Below the pieces are notes generated by a model. The model was not told the DNA's origin. It ran no database searches and saw nothing but the letters and a program-made list of their open reading frames with translations. The position numbers and the translations under genes were made by a program. From a virus, in IMG/VR virus record IMGVR_UViG_3300031566_014043, positions 1-21,129 of that record: a stretch of DNA of 21,129 nt. One strand, given 5' to 3'. Positions 6,896 through 14,073 of the stretch are shown piece after piece (positions within the stretch are counted from its first letter, which is position 1; each line of letters begins with the position of its first letter).

Positions 6896-7666
6896 ATGTC
6901 TACAGAAAATCAAGTCCTTTGCCTTCCATTTGAAGCGGCGGAGGATCTATCAGATTACCAGTATTGTTTTGTCGTACTTGACGAAACGACGGGCAAGATC
7001 AGGCTCGCTAACTCTGCCGTAGATGTTCCCCTGGGAATCCTCCAGGACGCCCCGGAATCAGGACGCGGTGGTAATGTTATGATCATTGGCAAGAGCAAAC
7101 TCGTAGCTAATGCGGCTATTGCTATCGGCAAGTTTGTCGGGCTGGAATATGTTTCGGCGACTGATAACGGTAAAGGCGCTGACATGTCCTCTAATCCAAA
7201 ATTGGTGCGAGCCTTTGTTATGGCTGCCTCGACCGCTGAGGATGAACTGCTGTCGGTTGATCTTATTGGCCCACTGCCCAAAGGAGCTAACCCGCTGATA
7301 GGCAAGACAACCGTGTCAACTCTCGCTACTGCCGATGTCGTTACCTATACGGCTGCACAGTTTCTCGGAGGACTTATTCTCAGAGATCCTGCTGGCGGGG
7401 CCAGGTCTGACGTGACTCCTACCGGGACACTGATAGCCGCTGCCCTGGTAGCTGCCGGAGCTGGCAGTACGGTCACCGGTTTGAGCTTTGAATTCACCAT
7501 CAGGAATACTGCGGATGCTTCCGAGACAATCACGGTAACTGCCGGGGCAGATGTTACTCTCTCAGGCACCATGACCATTGCCCAGAACAACAGCAAGCGA
7601 TTCCTCTGTGTTATGGATTCAGCCACAACGTGTACTATCTACAGTCTAGGTACGGTCGTTCATTAA
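6896..7666 (+). CDS. Head decoration / capsid cement protein (DUF2190-like) with C-terminal beta domain
   Basis: A 256-residue protein preceded by AAGGAG with good spacing. Residues 1-130 resemble small phage capsid cement proteins of the DUF2190 type: polar start, then VPLGILQDAPESGRGGNVMIIGKSKLVA, and a GKFVGLEYVSATDNGKG block, all beta-rich. Such proteins sit on the capsid surface and stabilise the expanded head. Residues about 135-256 are an added beta domain (GGLILRDPAGGARSDVTPTG, then SFEFTIRNTADASETITVTAG and MTIAQNNSKRFLCVM). A similar domain is attached to other phage surface proteins and may project outward; its ligand is unknown. Its place between protease and major capsid genes supports the call. 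Confidence 0.7.
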   Translation: MSTENQVLCLPFEAAEDLSDYQYCFVVLDETTGKIRLANSAVDVPLGILQDAPESGRGGNVMIIGKSKLVANAAIAIGKFVGLEYVSATDNGKGADMSSNPKLVRAFVMAASTAEDELLSVDLIGPLPKGANPLIGKTTVSTLATADVVTYTAAQFLGGLILRDPAGGARSDVTPTGTLIAAALVAAGAGSTVTGLSFEFTIRNTADASETITVTAGADVTLSGTMTIAQNNSKRFLCVMDSATTCTIYSLGTVVH

Positions 7667-7693
7667 TCAGGATTAACTGATCAAGCATAGTGG

Positions 7694-7712
7694 AAGCGGC
7701 TTCCAGCCGCTT
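7694..7712 (+). repeat. Hairpin AAGCGGC-ttcca-GCCGCTT just before the capsid SD
   Basis: A perfect 7-bp stem with a 5-base loop, ending 3 bases before the AAAGGAGG SD (7716-7723) of the major capsid gene. No T-run follows, so it is unlikely to be a terminator. It could protect the 5' end of the capsid message or be a small dispersed repeat. Confidence 0.6.
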
Positions 7713-7728
7713 GATAAAGGAGGAAGTA

Positions 7729-8682
7729 ATGGGACGAGTTCTTCATGTCGATACGCCTCTCAGCAATGTATTGATAGCGTATAAAAACGCTGAATTCATT
7801 GCTGACAGAGCGGTTCTAACGGTTCCTGTAGGAAAGCAATCGGATAAGTATTTTTATTTCCCCAAAGGGGCAATTTTCCGCGATGAAGCCGGGTTGATTG
7901 CTGGCGGGGCTGAATCTCCCAGAGGAGATTTCCCCATCTCGGCTGATACATTTTACTGCAATCCTTATGGATTTGCCGTAAATATCCTCGATGATGACAG
8001 GGAAAACGCTGACGCACCCCTAAACCCCGAACTTGATGCAACCGATTATTGTGGAAGTAAAATCCTGCTGAAGAAGGAGGTTATGGTAGCCTCCAAATTA
8101 TTGACCAGCTCTAACTGGGCTGCCGGACACGCTATGGATTGTGAAGGGACATGGGTGGCAGGGGAAAGCAATACCTTCATTGCCGATGTGGAATATGGCA
8201 TTAAGTACATCCTGGACCGTACTGGCAAAAGGCCGAATGTCATGATCATGGACGGTGGGACTCTCGGAGCAGTAAAAAGCGAGTCTACCGTATTGGAGCG
8301 CATTAAGTATGTCGAGAGAGGCATTGTCAGCGCACCTTTGATCGCGGCTCTCTTTGAACTTGATGAAGTCCTCATCGGGGATGCCCTGGTATCAACAGCG
8401 GTTGAAAAGGCCGATGGAACTGATTTTAGCGGAAAGAAGATATGGGAAGTTAATACGGGTCAAGGATCTGCTTTGTTGCTATATAGGCCGCCAGTTGCCG
8501 GGATCAAAAACCCATCGTCGGCATATCTTTACTCCTGGGCAAAGAATGGGCTTGCCAGGATTATTAATCGATGGAGAGAGGATAAGAATCACAGAGATGT
8601 AGTCGAAGGAATCGAGCGGTTTGACTGCAAAATTACCGGGTCTGATCTGGGGTTTTTGTTCAGTGACACGATTTCAACGTAA
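7729..8682 (+). CDS. Major capsid protein (HK97-fold)
   Basis: A 317-residue major head protein. ATG 7729 is chosen over the in-frame GTG at 7690 because AAAGGAGG lies 5 bases before it and the hairpin at 7694-7712 lies between the two. Family-like motifs are LSNVLIAYKNAEFIADRAVL near residue 10, VPVGKQSDKYFYFPKG near 32, FAVNILDDDRENADAPLNPE near 85, and the IKNPSSAYLYSWAKNG block near 260. The pattern resembles widespread phage major capsid proteins, probably HK97-fold by family. The strong SD fits the most abundant virion protein. Position after the decoration gene and before the connector genes is standard. Confidence 0.82.
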   Translation: MGRVLHVDTPLSNVLIAYKNAEFIADRAVLTVPVGKQSDKYFYFPKGAIFRDEAGLIAGGAESPRGDFPISADTFYCNPYGFAVNILDDDRENADAPLNPELDATDYCGSKILLKKEVMVASKLLTSSNWAAGHAMDCEGTWVAGESNTFIADVEYGIKYILDRTGKRPNVMIMDGGTLGAVKSESTVLERIKYVERGIVSAPLIAALFELDEVLIGDALVSTAVEKADGTDFSGKKIWEVNTGQGSALLLYRPPVAGIKNPSSAYLYSWAKNGLARIINRWREDKNHRDVVEGIERFDCKITGSDLGFLFSDTIST

Positions 8683-8691
8683 CCAGGTATT

Positions 8692-8740
8692 CAGGGGTTT
8701 AGGCTGTAGGGGTTTAGGAGATAGGAAATTGTCCTATCTC
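8692..8740. repeat. Degenerate TAGGCTGTAGG repeat with a 9-bp hairpin (copy 3)
   Basis: TTTAGGCTGTAGGGGTTTAGG is followed by a perfect hairpin: GAGATAGGA (8718-8726), loop AATTG, TCCTATCTC (8732-8740). It begins shortly after the capsid stop. It is the shortest member of the family and has no T-run. Confidence 0.7.
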
Positions 8741-8789
8741 ATATAACCAGAAGCTAGTAATTAAGAGCCATTTTTTGAGGAGGTTAACC

Positions 8790-9041
8790 ATGAAAGTAAG
8801 ATTTATCGGACCAAGATCTGAGATCAGAACATCTACGGGGATTCACCGTAAGGGTGAAGTGAAGGAATATTCTGACGCGGTTGGCAGGGAATTGATTGAA
8901 ACCGGAGTTCGAAACAAGTTTGAGGAAGTGATGAACGCTAAGGAAGTGAAGGACGCCACTGGTGAAACCGTTACCAGCCAGGCGGCTGATTCCGGAGCGG
9001 AAACCAAGAGTAAGGCCGAGAGTAAGACCAAGAGCAAATAA
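8790..9041 (+). CDS. Small protein in the Mu gp35 / HI1506-like position
   Basis: An 83-residue protein starting at ATG 8790, seven bases after GAGGAGG (8777-8783). Residues 1-50 are a compact mixed region (MKVRFIGPRSEIRTSTG, then GVRNKFEEVMNAKEVKD). The last 30 residues are a Lys/Glu/Ser-rich tail made of KSKAE/KTKSK-type repeats. In Mu-like phages a short gene with a charged tail commonly sits between the major capsid and gp36 genes, so its position suggests a gp35-like role. Sequence alone is not diagnostic and function is unknown. Confidence 0.55.
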   Translation: MKVRFIGPRSEIRTSTGIHRKGEVKEYSDAVGRELIETGVRNKFEEVMNAKEVKDATGETVTSQAADSGAETKSKAESKTKSK

Positions 9042-9056
9042 GGAAGGCAGGAAGCA

Positions 9057-9482
9057 GTGGCTTATTGCACATTAGAGGAAGTTGAGCGACAGCTCGAAGA
9101 GGCAAAGATTATCGAGCTGACAGATGACGCCGACACTGGAGCCATAAACATGGATAATTTCAACTCCTGTGTGTCCAGCGCAGACCGGAAAATAGATGGC
9201 TTATGCCAGGCACGGTATACGGTGCCGTTTTCGGCACCGGTACCGGCCCTGGTGGTAGAGATGTCTATTAAGCTTACTATCTGTGAGCTCTTTGCCAGGA
9301 AGCGTCAGGGAGATAAGACCGTTGAGGAAATGAAGAAGTCCCAGGAGGCGCTCCTGGCAAAGATAAACAAGGGAGAGATACAGATCGGTATCAGTGATAC
9401 ATCTCCGATCTCTCCCCAGGCTACGGCAGCGTTGAGGGCGCGGACAAAGATTTTCGATTCGGATAAAATGGATCAGTATTAG
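9057..9482 (+). CDS. Head-tail adaptor, Mu gp36-like (DUF1320)
   Basis: A 141-residue protein with a GTG start 15 bases after the previous stop. It opens MAYCTLEEVERQLEE, has a helical ADRKIDGLCQARYTVPFSAPVPALVVEMSIKLTICELFARK core at residues 42-82, and ends with a short strand region. The DGLCQARYTVPF...VP..V...S..L...ELF pattern is that of the DUF1320/Mu gp36 family. This is a head completion protein that binds below the portal. The match is good across the whole length. Confidence 0.82.
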   Translation: MAYCTLEEVERQLEEAKIIELTDDADTGAINMDNFNSCVSSADRKIDGLCQARYTVPFSAPVPALVVEMSIKLTICELFARKRQGDKTVEEMKKSQEALLAKINKGEIQIGISDTSPISPQATAALRARTKIFDSDKMDQY

Positions 9483-9490
9483 GAAAACAG

Positions 9491-9626
9491 GCTGTAGGTA
9501 TTTAGGCTGTAGGTGTTTAGGCTAAAAACCTAAAAACCTACAGCCTAACAACCTGCTTGCTGTAGGTATTTAGGCTGTAGGTGTTTAGGCTAAAAACCTA
9601 AAAACCTACAGCCTAACAACCTGCTT
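9491..9626. repeat. Perfect 68-bp tandem duplication of a TAGGCTGTAGG palindrome (copy 4)
   Basis: 9491-9558 and 9559-9626 are identical. Each unit is itself near-palindromic (GCTGTAGGTATTTAGGCTG on the left, AAAACCTACAGCCTAACAAC on the right). The lead-in GGAAAACAG starts directly at the gp36-like stop (TAG). A partial third right arm (GCCTAACAGCCTAATAGCC) follows to about 9651. Confidence 0.92.
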
Positions 9627-9663
9627 TTAGAGCCTAACAGCCTAATAGCCTGCTTTCGGGATG

Positions 9664-9743
9664 CTCTGTCATCCCGAACGGAGTGAGGGATCTTAAGGTC
9701 AGCGGAAGCTTTAAGATTTCTCCCTCCGGTCGAAATGACAGAG
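9664..9743. repeat. Imperfect composite palindrome (CTGTCATCCCGAACGG...AAATGACAG)
   Basis: The left arm 9664-9696 (CTCTGTCATCCCGAACGGAG to GATCTTAA) pairs imperfectly with the right arm 9711-9743 (TTAAGATTTCTCCCTCCGG to GAAATGACAGAG), with a 14-base spacer. The arms belong to two diverged subtypes of the same dispersed element. It is related to 11088-11164 and to the single arms in the portal and NlpC genes. Confidence 0.82.
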
Positions 9744-9781
9744 GACGCAAGATAGGACGCAAGATAGGACGCAAGAGGACG
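9742..9781 (+). repeat. 12-bp tandem repeat AGGACGCAAGAT, about three copies
   Basis: AGGACGCAAGAT at 9742-9753 and 9754-9765, then AGGACGCAAG at 9766-9775 and a partial AGGACG. The repeat edge creates the AAGAGGA SD (9773-9779) of the next gene. Confidence 0.85.
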
Positions 9782-9787
9782 ACTGTA

Positions 9788-10387
9788 ATGCAAATCACCA
9801 TCGACATAACCGGGCAAAAGGAAGTCGCGGAGATCCTGGCCAAAGCAGGTCAGAGAGCCGCCGACCTCTCCCCTGCCTGGCCTGATTTCCGGGGGCATAT
9901 GAGGTCAAGTATCGAGACGACTTTCCGTCAAGGTGGCCGCCCGGATAAATGGCCGAAATCAAAGCGGGCAGAAGAGCATGGCGGGCAGACACTCCTGGAT
10001 AAGGGACTGCTGCGAAACAGCTTCACCTTTAAGCACGATGCCAATTCCTTCACTATGGGCTCTCCTGATATCAGGGCACGGATACACCAAGAGGGCGGGA
10101 CCATTGTCCCTCGAAACGCTAAGGCACTGGCCATTCCCATCAATGCACCTGAAGGCATCCGGCCTCGTGATTTTCTTCGCTCCCTGGGGGAGAAAAACTT
10201 TTTCGTAAAGAAGGGAAAGGATGGCAATGGCATCATATTTCAAAAGCTGCCGGGTGGCGGGTTATCGCCATTGTATGCTTTGCGAAAGTCGGTAACCATG
10301 CCAAAGCGAACCATATTGCAGATGCTCCCGGAAGACTGGGATTATCTCAGAAAGTGCCTATTGTGCCATATTTTGGGAGAGAAATAG
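9788..10387 (+). CDS. Virion morphogenesis protein, Mu gpG-like / P2 gpS-like
   Basis: A 199-residue protein. ATG 9788 is preferred to an upstream in-frame start at 9683 because AAGAGGA lies 8 bases before it, and because the 35 extra residues would be encoded by repeat DNA. The N-terminal strand MQITIDITGQKEVAEILAK and the block FRGHMRSSIETTFRQGGRPDKWPKSKRAEEHGGQTLLDKGLL followed by RNSFTF are typical of the phage virion morphogenesis family. The HQEGGTI and GIRPRDFL elements near residues 102 and 124 also fit. These proteins act in tail completion or head-tail joining. The N-terminus is tightly flanked by repeats, so its upstream region has been remodelled. Confidence 0.82.
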   Translation: MQITIDITGQKEVAEILAKAGQRAADLSPAWPDFRGHMRSSIETTFRQGGRPDKWPKSKRAEEHGGQTLLDKGLLRNSFTFKHDANSFTMGSPDIRARIHQEGGTIVPRNAKALAIPINAPEGIRPRDFLRSLGEKNFFVKKGKDGNGIIFQKLPGGGLSPLYALRKSVTMPKRTILQMLPEDWDYLRKCLLCHILGEK

Positions 10388-10525
10388 AGGAAAACAGGCT
10401 GTAGGTGGATAGGCTGTAGGCTGTTAGGTAGGAAAAGATAGGCAGTGGGTATTTAGGCTTTTAACCTAACAGCCTAAATACCTACAGCCTAAACAACCTG
10501 CATTCCTCAGCCTAAACAACCTAAA
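10388..10525. repeat. Intergenic palindromic repeat of the TAGGCTGTAGG family (copy 5)
   Basis: Starts directly after the gpG-like stop with AGGAAAACAGGCTGTAGG, carries several TAGGCTGTAGG-type units, loops near GGCTTTTAACC, and returns as AACAGCCTAAATACCTACAGCC and further AGCCTAAACAACCT units. The SD of the next gene follows directly. Confidence 0.82.
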
Positions 10526-10542
10526 AAGAGGAGGATTGAGGA

Positions 10543-11058
10543 TTGGCTGGATATTCTATTATAGATGTTGAAGACGCTATTTTAAAGGTGCTAAAGCCGC
10601 TGTGGATAGATCCTGACAACCCTGCTGATCCACCGCCTGTCCCCCCTCAAATTCTCAAAACACTGAAAACCTATCAGGGGGAACTTGAAAAAAAGGAAGA
10701 TGCAGAACATTTGATCGAACAGGTCAAGGGCATTACTCCTGCTATTTTTACCATTTACGCCGGGTCAAAATTTCAAAACAATAACCAGCAGGTTAACGAA
10801 ACCATGTTTTGGGGCCTGTTTACCGTAGAGGAGTCCCTGAGAGGCCCGGAGTGGGCACGGAGGGGATCTAAGTCTAATACTGGAGTTTATGAGGTCATCA
10901 GGCGGATGAATGAATTATTAGTGAATAATTCCTTGGGATTAAACCTGCTCCCGATGGAGATCCAATCCCAGGATGGCATTTATTTCGACAATTCCATAGC
11001 AATTTACAGCACGCTCTTTATGACTGAGCAAAGCTATATTCAAGACTATGTGAGATAG
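10543..11058 (+). CDS. Tail terminator / connector protein, Mu gp37-like (DUF1834)
   Basis: A 171-residue protein starting at TTG 10543, 8 bases after AGAGGAGG. It opens with a helix (IDVEDAILKVLKPLW), has the GITPAIFTIYAGSKF strand near residue 63, a NETMFWGLFTVEESLRGPE segment near 85, and a VYEVIRRMNELLVNNSLGL helix near 112. This matches the DUF1834/Mu gp37 pattern, whose members cap the tail tube where it meets the head. The rare start codon may keep expression low, suiting a protein needed in few copies. It is the last connector gene before the tail genes. Confidence 0.75.
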   Translation: MAGYSIIDVEDAILKVLKPLWIDPDNPADPPPVPPQILKTLKTYQGELEKKEDAEHLIEQVKGITPAIFTIYAGSKFQNNNQQVNETMFWGLFTVEESLRGPEWARRGSKSNTGVYEVIRRMNELLVNNSLGLNLLPMEIQSQDGIYFDNSIAIYSTLFMTEQSYIQDYVR

Positions 11059-11087
11059 ACGCATTATTTCGAGGCATCTGTTGGTGC

Positions 11088-11164
11088 CTCTGTCATTTCG
11101 ACCAACGGGAGAAATCTTATATCGCTCACTTATAAGATTTCTCCCGTTGGTCGAAATGACAGAG
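11088..11164. repeat. Perfect 34-bp inverted repeat (dispersed palindromic element)
   Basis: The left arm 11088-11121 (CTCTGTCATTTCGACCAACG to CTTATA) is the exact reverse complement of 11131-11164, with a 9-base spacer TCGCTCACT. It lies in the 216-base gap between the gp37-like and chaperone genes. A second small stem, GAGGCA (11071-11076) with TGCCTC (11085-11090), abuts it. Confidence 0.95.
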
Positions 11165-11244
11165 AAGAAACTGGTCGAAATGACAGAGAAGAAACTGGTC
11201 GAAATGACAGAGAAGAAACTGGTCGAAATGACAGAGAAGAAACT
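11149..11244 (+). repeat. 24-bp tandem repeat, four perfect copies
   Basis: GGTCGAAATGACAGAGAAGA plus AACT is repeated exactly at 11149, 11173, 11197 and 11221. The unit is the outer end of the palindrome at 11131-11164 plus AGAAACT, so it arose by local amplification of the element edge. It ends 15 bases before the SD of the chaperone gene. Confidence 0.95.
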
Positions 11245-11274
11245 GAGCAAACTTATTAATAAGGAGATAATGGA

Positions 11275-11757
11275 ATGCGAATCATCGGCAAAGACGTAAG
11301 AAACAAAATAACTATAACAGACCCAATCGGAGGGGGAGATGTCGAGTTTTCCTATCGCACCCCGACCACAGAGGAGAGGCAGCGATATAACTCCTCACTG
11401 TTTAGCGCGAAGGGCCGCAAGGTTAAAGTGACCATAGCTGAAGCGCGTCAGAAGTATGGCCTGATTATCCTCATGGGGATTCGTGAGGGTGATTTCCTAT
11501 ACGCTGATACTGCTGATCAGGCAGGTAAGGCTGAACAGGCAGGTAAGAAAAATGCCCCTGCAGTCCCTATTTCCTCCGATCCATCATCCCCTAATTACCG
11601 GGCTGACTGGAAAACACTGGTCGCCAGCTATGCAGCCGACATGGTGGAAACAATGACCGCTCACGTATTCGAGGGCGCAAGGGTCCAGTCAACTGAAGAC
11701 CTGGAGGATGAAGCGGAGACTGAAGATCAGGCAGAGGAAATCAGCGAAAAAAACTAA
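11275..11757 (+). CDS. Tail assembly chaperone, short form (lambda gpG-like)
   Basis: A 160-residue acidic protein with AAGGAG (11260-11265) before ATG 11275. It lies just upstream of the tape measure gene, where long-tailed phages encode their tail chaperones. It has a small beta start (DVRNKITITDPIGGGDVEFSYRTP cut at residue 29), a central helix, an Ala/Gly/Lys linker near residues 78-100, and an acidic tail. Recognition is by position, size, acidity and the frameshift signal at its end rather than by a strong motif. It ends GAA AAA AAC TAA, which forms a canonical -1 slippery heptamer at 11748-11754. Most ribosomes should stop here, while a fraction continue into the next ORF. Chaperones of this kind bind the tape measure and bring tube subunits. 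Confidence 0.68.
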   Translation: MRIIGKDVRNKITITDPIGGGDVEFSYRTPTTEERQRYNSSLFSAKGRKVKVTIAEARQKYGLIILMGIREGDFLYADTADQAGKAEQAGKKNAPAVPISSDPSSPNYRADWKTLVASYAADMVETMTAHVFEGARVQSTEDLEDEAETEDQAEEISEKN

Positions 11758-11798
11758 GAGTGCAGATCAAGGCCCTGCTCAATGGCCGGATCTGCACT
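11733..11798 (+). promoter_or_regulatory. Programmed -1 ribosomal frameshift site
   Basis: Three elements lie in order. An SD-like AGAGGA is at 11733-11738. The heptamer A_AAA_AAC at 11748-11754 is in the correct X_XXY_YYZ phase of the upstream ORF and immediately precedes its stop. A perfect 10-bp stem, AGTGCAGATC (11759-11768) with GATCTGCACT (11789-11798), begins 4 bases after the heptamer and holds a 4-bp inner GGCC/GGCC stem (11771-11774 with 11784-11787). A -1 slip moves translation from the frame of 11275 into that of 11760, giving a 260-residue fusion. This organisation matches known dnaX-like and phage G/GT signals. Efficiency cannot be judged by eye. Confidence 0.82.
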
Positions 11799-12056
11799 GA
11801 GGAGCACGAGACAAAGTGTTTAGAGAATTACGAGGAAATAGCAAGAGATTGGGCCTGTGCAAACTGCAAAGGATGGTTAAAGGAAGTCCATCCCTGGGTT
11901 GCTCATCTCTTTTCGGTTTACAGTCTGCAGCAGGCTGGATACCCATTCGATAAGAATGATCTGAGCATGGAAGAATGGATGGCACTCGGAGTCATTAACC
12001 AGGAAGTAAAGGCGCTGGAAGCCGGAGCACAGCAAGAGGAAGATAATGGCGACTGA
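11760..12056 (+). CDS. Frameshift extension of the tail chaperone (lambda T-like domain)
   Basis: A 98-residue frame in the -1 phase relative to the upstream chaperone. After slipping, reading would pass from AAA AAA to CTA AGA GTG CAG and stay open to 12056. Independent initiation at GTG 11760 is unlikely: the nearest SD-like element is 21 bases away and the GTG lies in the base of the predicted stem. The domain carries CANCKGWLKEVHPWVAH, with a Cys pair, and a helical VYSLQQAGYPFDKNDLSMEEWM segment near residue 53, plausible for a protein that binds the tape measure. It overlaps the tape measure start by 11 bases. It is probably made only as the C-terminal part of the 260-residue fusion. 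Confidence 0.7.
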   Translation: MQIKALLNGRICTEEHETKCLENYEEIARDWACANCKGWLKEVHPWVAHLFSVYSLQQAGYPFDKNDLSMEEWMALGVINQEVKALEAGAQQEEDNGD

Positions 12057-14067
12057 AAACAAGGTAGAAGTTGTCCTAAAGGCGAAAGACGAGATGAGCC
12101 CGGTCGTAGACAAAGCGACTGACGATACTCAAAATCAGCTCGATAAGTTAAAAAGCTTTGTCAAAGATCATTGGATGGGCATAGCTACAACGCTGACAGC
12201 AGTCAGCGCCAGCATAACCGCTGCATTCTATAAGTGCACGGAAGCAGCGATGGTCCAGGAAGATGCATTAAACGATCTGGTCGCAGCCATGCAAAAGGCA
12301 GGCACCTATACTCCAATTGCCGAGCAGGAGCTGGTTGACTATGCCAGAGCATTGCAGGGTGTAACCAAATATGGAGATGAGGCTATTATCTCCATTGAGG
12401 CAAACTTGCAAGGATATGGCATGACTGTAAGGGAAGTAAGGGCGGCTACCAAAGCTACCCTTGACCTGGCCGCTGCCAAAAAAATTGACCTGTGGGCAGC
12501 TTCTGAGCTGGTCGGAAAGGCGTTCGCCGGTGAGACCGGCACACTGTCCAGGTATGGCCTGATTCTTGGGGATAATATCCCGAAGACTGAGAAATTTGCG
12601 GCTGTACTGGCACTGATTAACGAGAAATATGGTGACAGGGCACAGCGGGATGCTGAGACCTATCGCGGGAAGATGATACAACTCAGTAATGCCTATGGGG
12701 ATTTGAAAGAGGCCATAGGCGGGGCAATCACTAAAAGCGATGCTATGAATAACAGCCTTGATATGTTTAAGGGTTTTATCGAAGGGCTTACCAATTTTAT
12801 AGAGCAACATCCTGCAGTAACCAAAATCATTCTTATCGCCGGAGCAATTACCGCCGTTGCAGGGGCATTAGGAACACTCGCTTTGATATTGGCTAAAGTG
12901 GCGCCTATTATCGCCGGATTGGGAGGAACTGCTGCTCTGACAGCGCTGATGGTAGCTGCGCCTGTGGCTGGTACTGCTTTGGTAGGGGGCGGCGGCGGGT
13001 GGATGCTTGGAAATTATATCCTAAGTGGTGGTACAAACCTTTTTACCCGTGATAATGCATGGGAGGAAAACGCTGCAACAGCAGAGGCTGACCGTCTCCG
13101 CAAGGAAGCGGAAGATGAGCAAAAAGTGCTTTTGGCAAAACTCCAGGCCAAAAAGGCCAGCATGTCAGCCGGTGGCCCCTCTGATCAAGTATCAATGAGC
13201 CAATCACTTCAGGAGATCCGGGATAAAGTTGAGAACGACGATATCTCTGCCAGAATAGCCAAACTGGAACGAGATAAAGAGCTCCATCAGATGGGATACA
13301 ATACTGAATCTAACTGGAAAAATACCCGGATAGCTGATCAGCAATTCAAGGAAGCCTCAAGTAATTCACTGCAAAATCAATTTAACCAGCAAGAGGAAGC
13401 GGATTATGAAGCATGGGCAAAAGAGCAGGAAGAAAGGCAGACAATCCAGCTCGAAAACTTTGAGGTAACCAAAACAAAAATGAATGAATTCTATGGCTGG
13501 ATGGAAAGCAGATCAAGGGAGGCGTCAATTGCTGCCCAGGCGAATTTTTCCAGCTACTTTTTTGATATGTTCACCGGGAAGATCCTCAATCTGAAGGATC
13601 TCTGGAAAGGATTTTGTGACAGCATCTGGAATGCATGGGCTCAGACTATGGCTAATATGGCGGCGCAGAAAATGACAACAGCGTTATTTGGATCATTATT
13701 CGGTGGATCTATAACGGCAGGCTGGTCGGGGGAACAGATGACATGGCAGACCATGCAGGGGGTGGCTAATTCCCCATTCATGGCCGAAGGCGGAGTTCTC
13801 AATCGTCCCACCTTCACGCTGGCGGGTGAAGCAGGCCCAGAGGCGTTCGTGCCATTATCCCGGGGCCGTTCAATCCCTGTGGAGATGCGAGGTGGCGGGG
13901 GCAGCGGCCAGTCTACACAGAACGTCACGATTAATATAGTCAATCCCCTGGATGGTGACTCGGTAAAGCGGATGCTGGCCAAAGAGAAGGATACCATTGC
14001 AGGCATTATTGTCCGCGACCATAACGACAGGGGTCAGGTTTACAATATGTTTCAGAATCGGAGATAA
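12046..14067 (+). CDS. Tape measure protein
   Basis: A 673-residue tail length ruler. The N-terminus (MATENKVEVVLKAKDEMSPV) and the following coiled-coil stretch are typical. Residues about 255-335 are strongly hydrophobic (IILIAGAITAVAGALG, ALILAKVAPIIAGLGG), probably the segment released into the host membrane at infection. Residues 345-480 are a charged coiled coil. The C-terminus has the familiar FMAEGGVLNRPTFTLAGEAG then PEAFVPLSRG signature near residue 585 and a final NVTINIVNPLDGDSVKRML segment. It begins inside the end of the chaperone extension. At about 1.5 angstrom per residue (a known ruler relation) the tail would be around 100 nm; this is an estimate. No lysozyme-like domain is visible. 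Confidence 0.9.
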   Translation: MATENKVEVVLKAKDEMSPVVDKATDDTQNQLDKLKSFVKDHWMGIATTLTAVSASITAAFYKCTEAAMVQEDALNDLVAAMQKAGTYTPIAEQELVDYARALQGVTKYGDEAIISIEANLQGYGMTVREVRAATKATLDLAAAKKIDLWAASELVGKAFAGETGTLSRYGLILGDNIPKTEKFAAVLALINEKYGDRAQRDAETYRGKMIQLSNAYGDLKEAIGGAITKSDAMNNSLDMFKGFIEGLTNFIEQHPAVTKIILIAGAITAVAGALGTLALILAKVAPIIAGLGGTAALTALMVAAPVAGTALVGGGGGWMLGNYILSGGTNLFTRDNAWEENAATAEADRLRKEAEDEQKVLLAKLQAKKASMSAGGPSDQVSMSQSLQEIRDKVENDDISARIAKLERDKELHQMGYNTESNWKNTRIADQQFKEASSNSLQNQFNQQEEADYEAWAKEQEERQTIQLENFEVTKTKMNEFYGWMESRSREASIAAQANFSSYFFDMFTGKILNLKDLWKGFCDSIWNAWAQTMANMAAQKMTTALFGSLFGGSITAGWSGEQMTWQTMQGVANSPFMAEGGVLNRPTFTLAGEAGPEAFVPLSRGRSIPVEMRGGGGSGQSTQNVTINIVNPLDGDSVKRMLAKEKDTIAGIIVRDHNDRGQVYNMFQNRR

Positions 14068-14073
14068 CTGATA

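Noticed and set aside
7690-7728. Earlier GTG start for the major capsid protein
   Set aside because: It lies before a hairpin and lacks an SD, while ATG 7729 has AAAGGAGG.
8775-8789. TTG start for the small gp35-position protein
   Set aside because: This start overlaps the GAGGAGG SD of ATG 8790.
9491-9626. CRISPR-like array
   Set aside because: The two units are directly adjacent with no unique spacers, and each is a near-palindrome.
9683-9787. 35-residue N-terminal extension of the gpG-like protein
   Set aside because: It is encoded by palindrome and 12-bp repeat DNA; ATG 9788 has a good SD and begins the family domain.
11149-11244. CRISPR-like array
   Set aside because: The 24-bp units are head-to-tail without spacers.
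11081-11299. 72-codon ORF encoding four LVEMTEKK repeats
   Set aside because: It is a translation of the palindrome and 24-bp tandem array, has no SD, and overlaps the chaperone start.
12268-12810. 180-codon minus-strand ORF opposite the tape measure
   Set aside because: No family resemblance and it lies wholly within a confident gene on the other strand.
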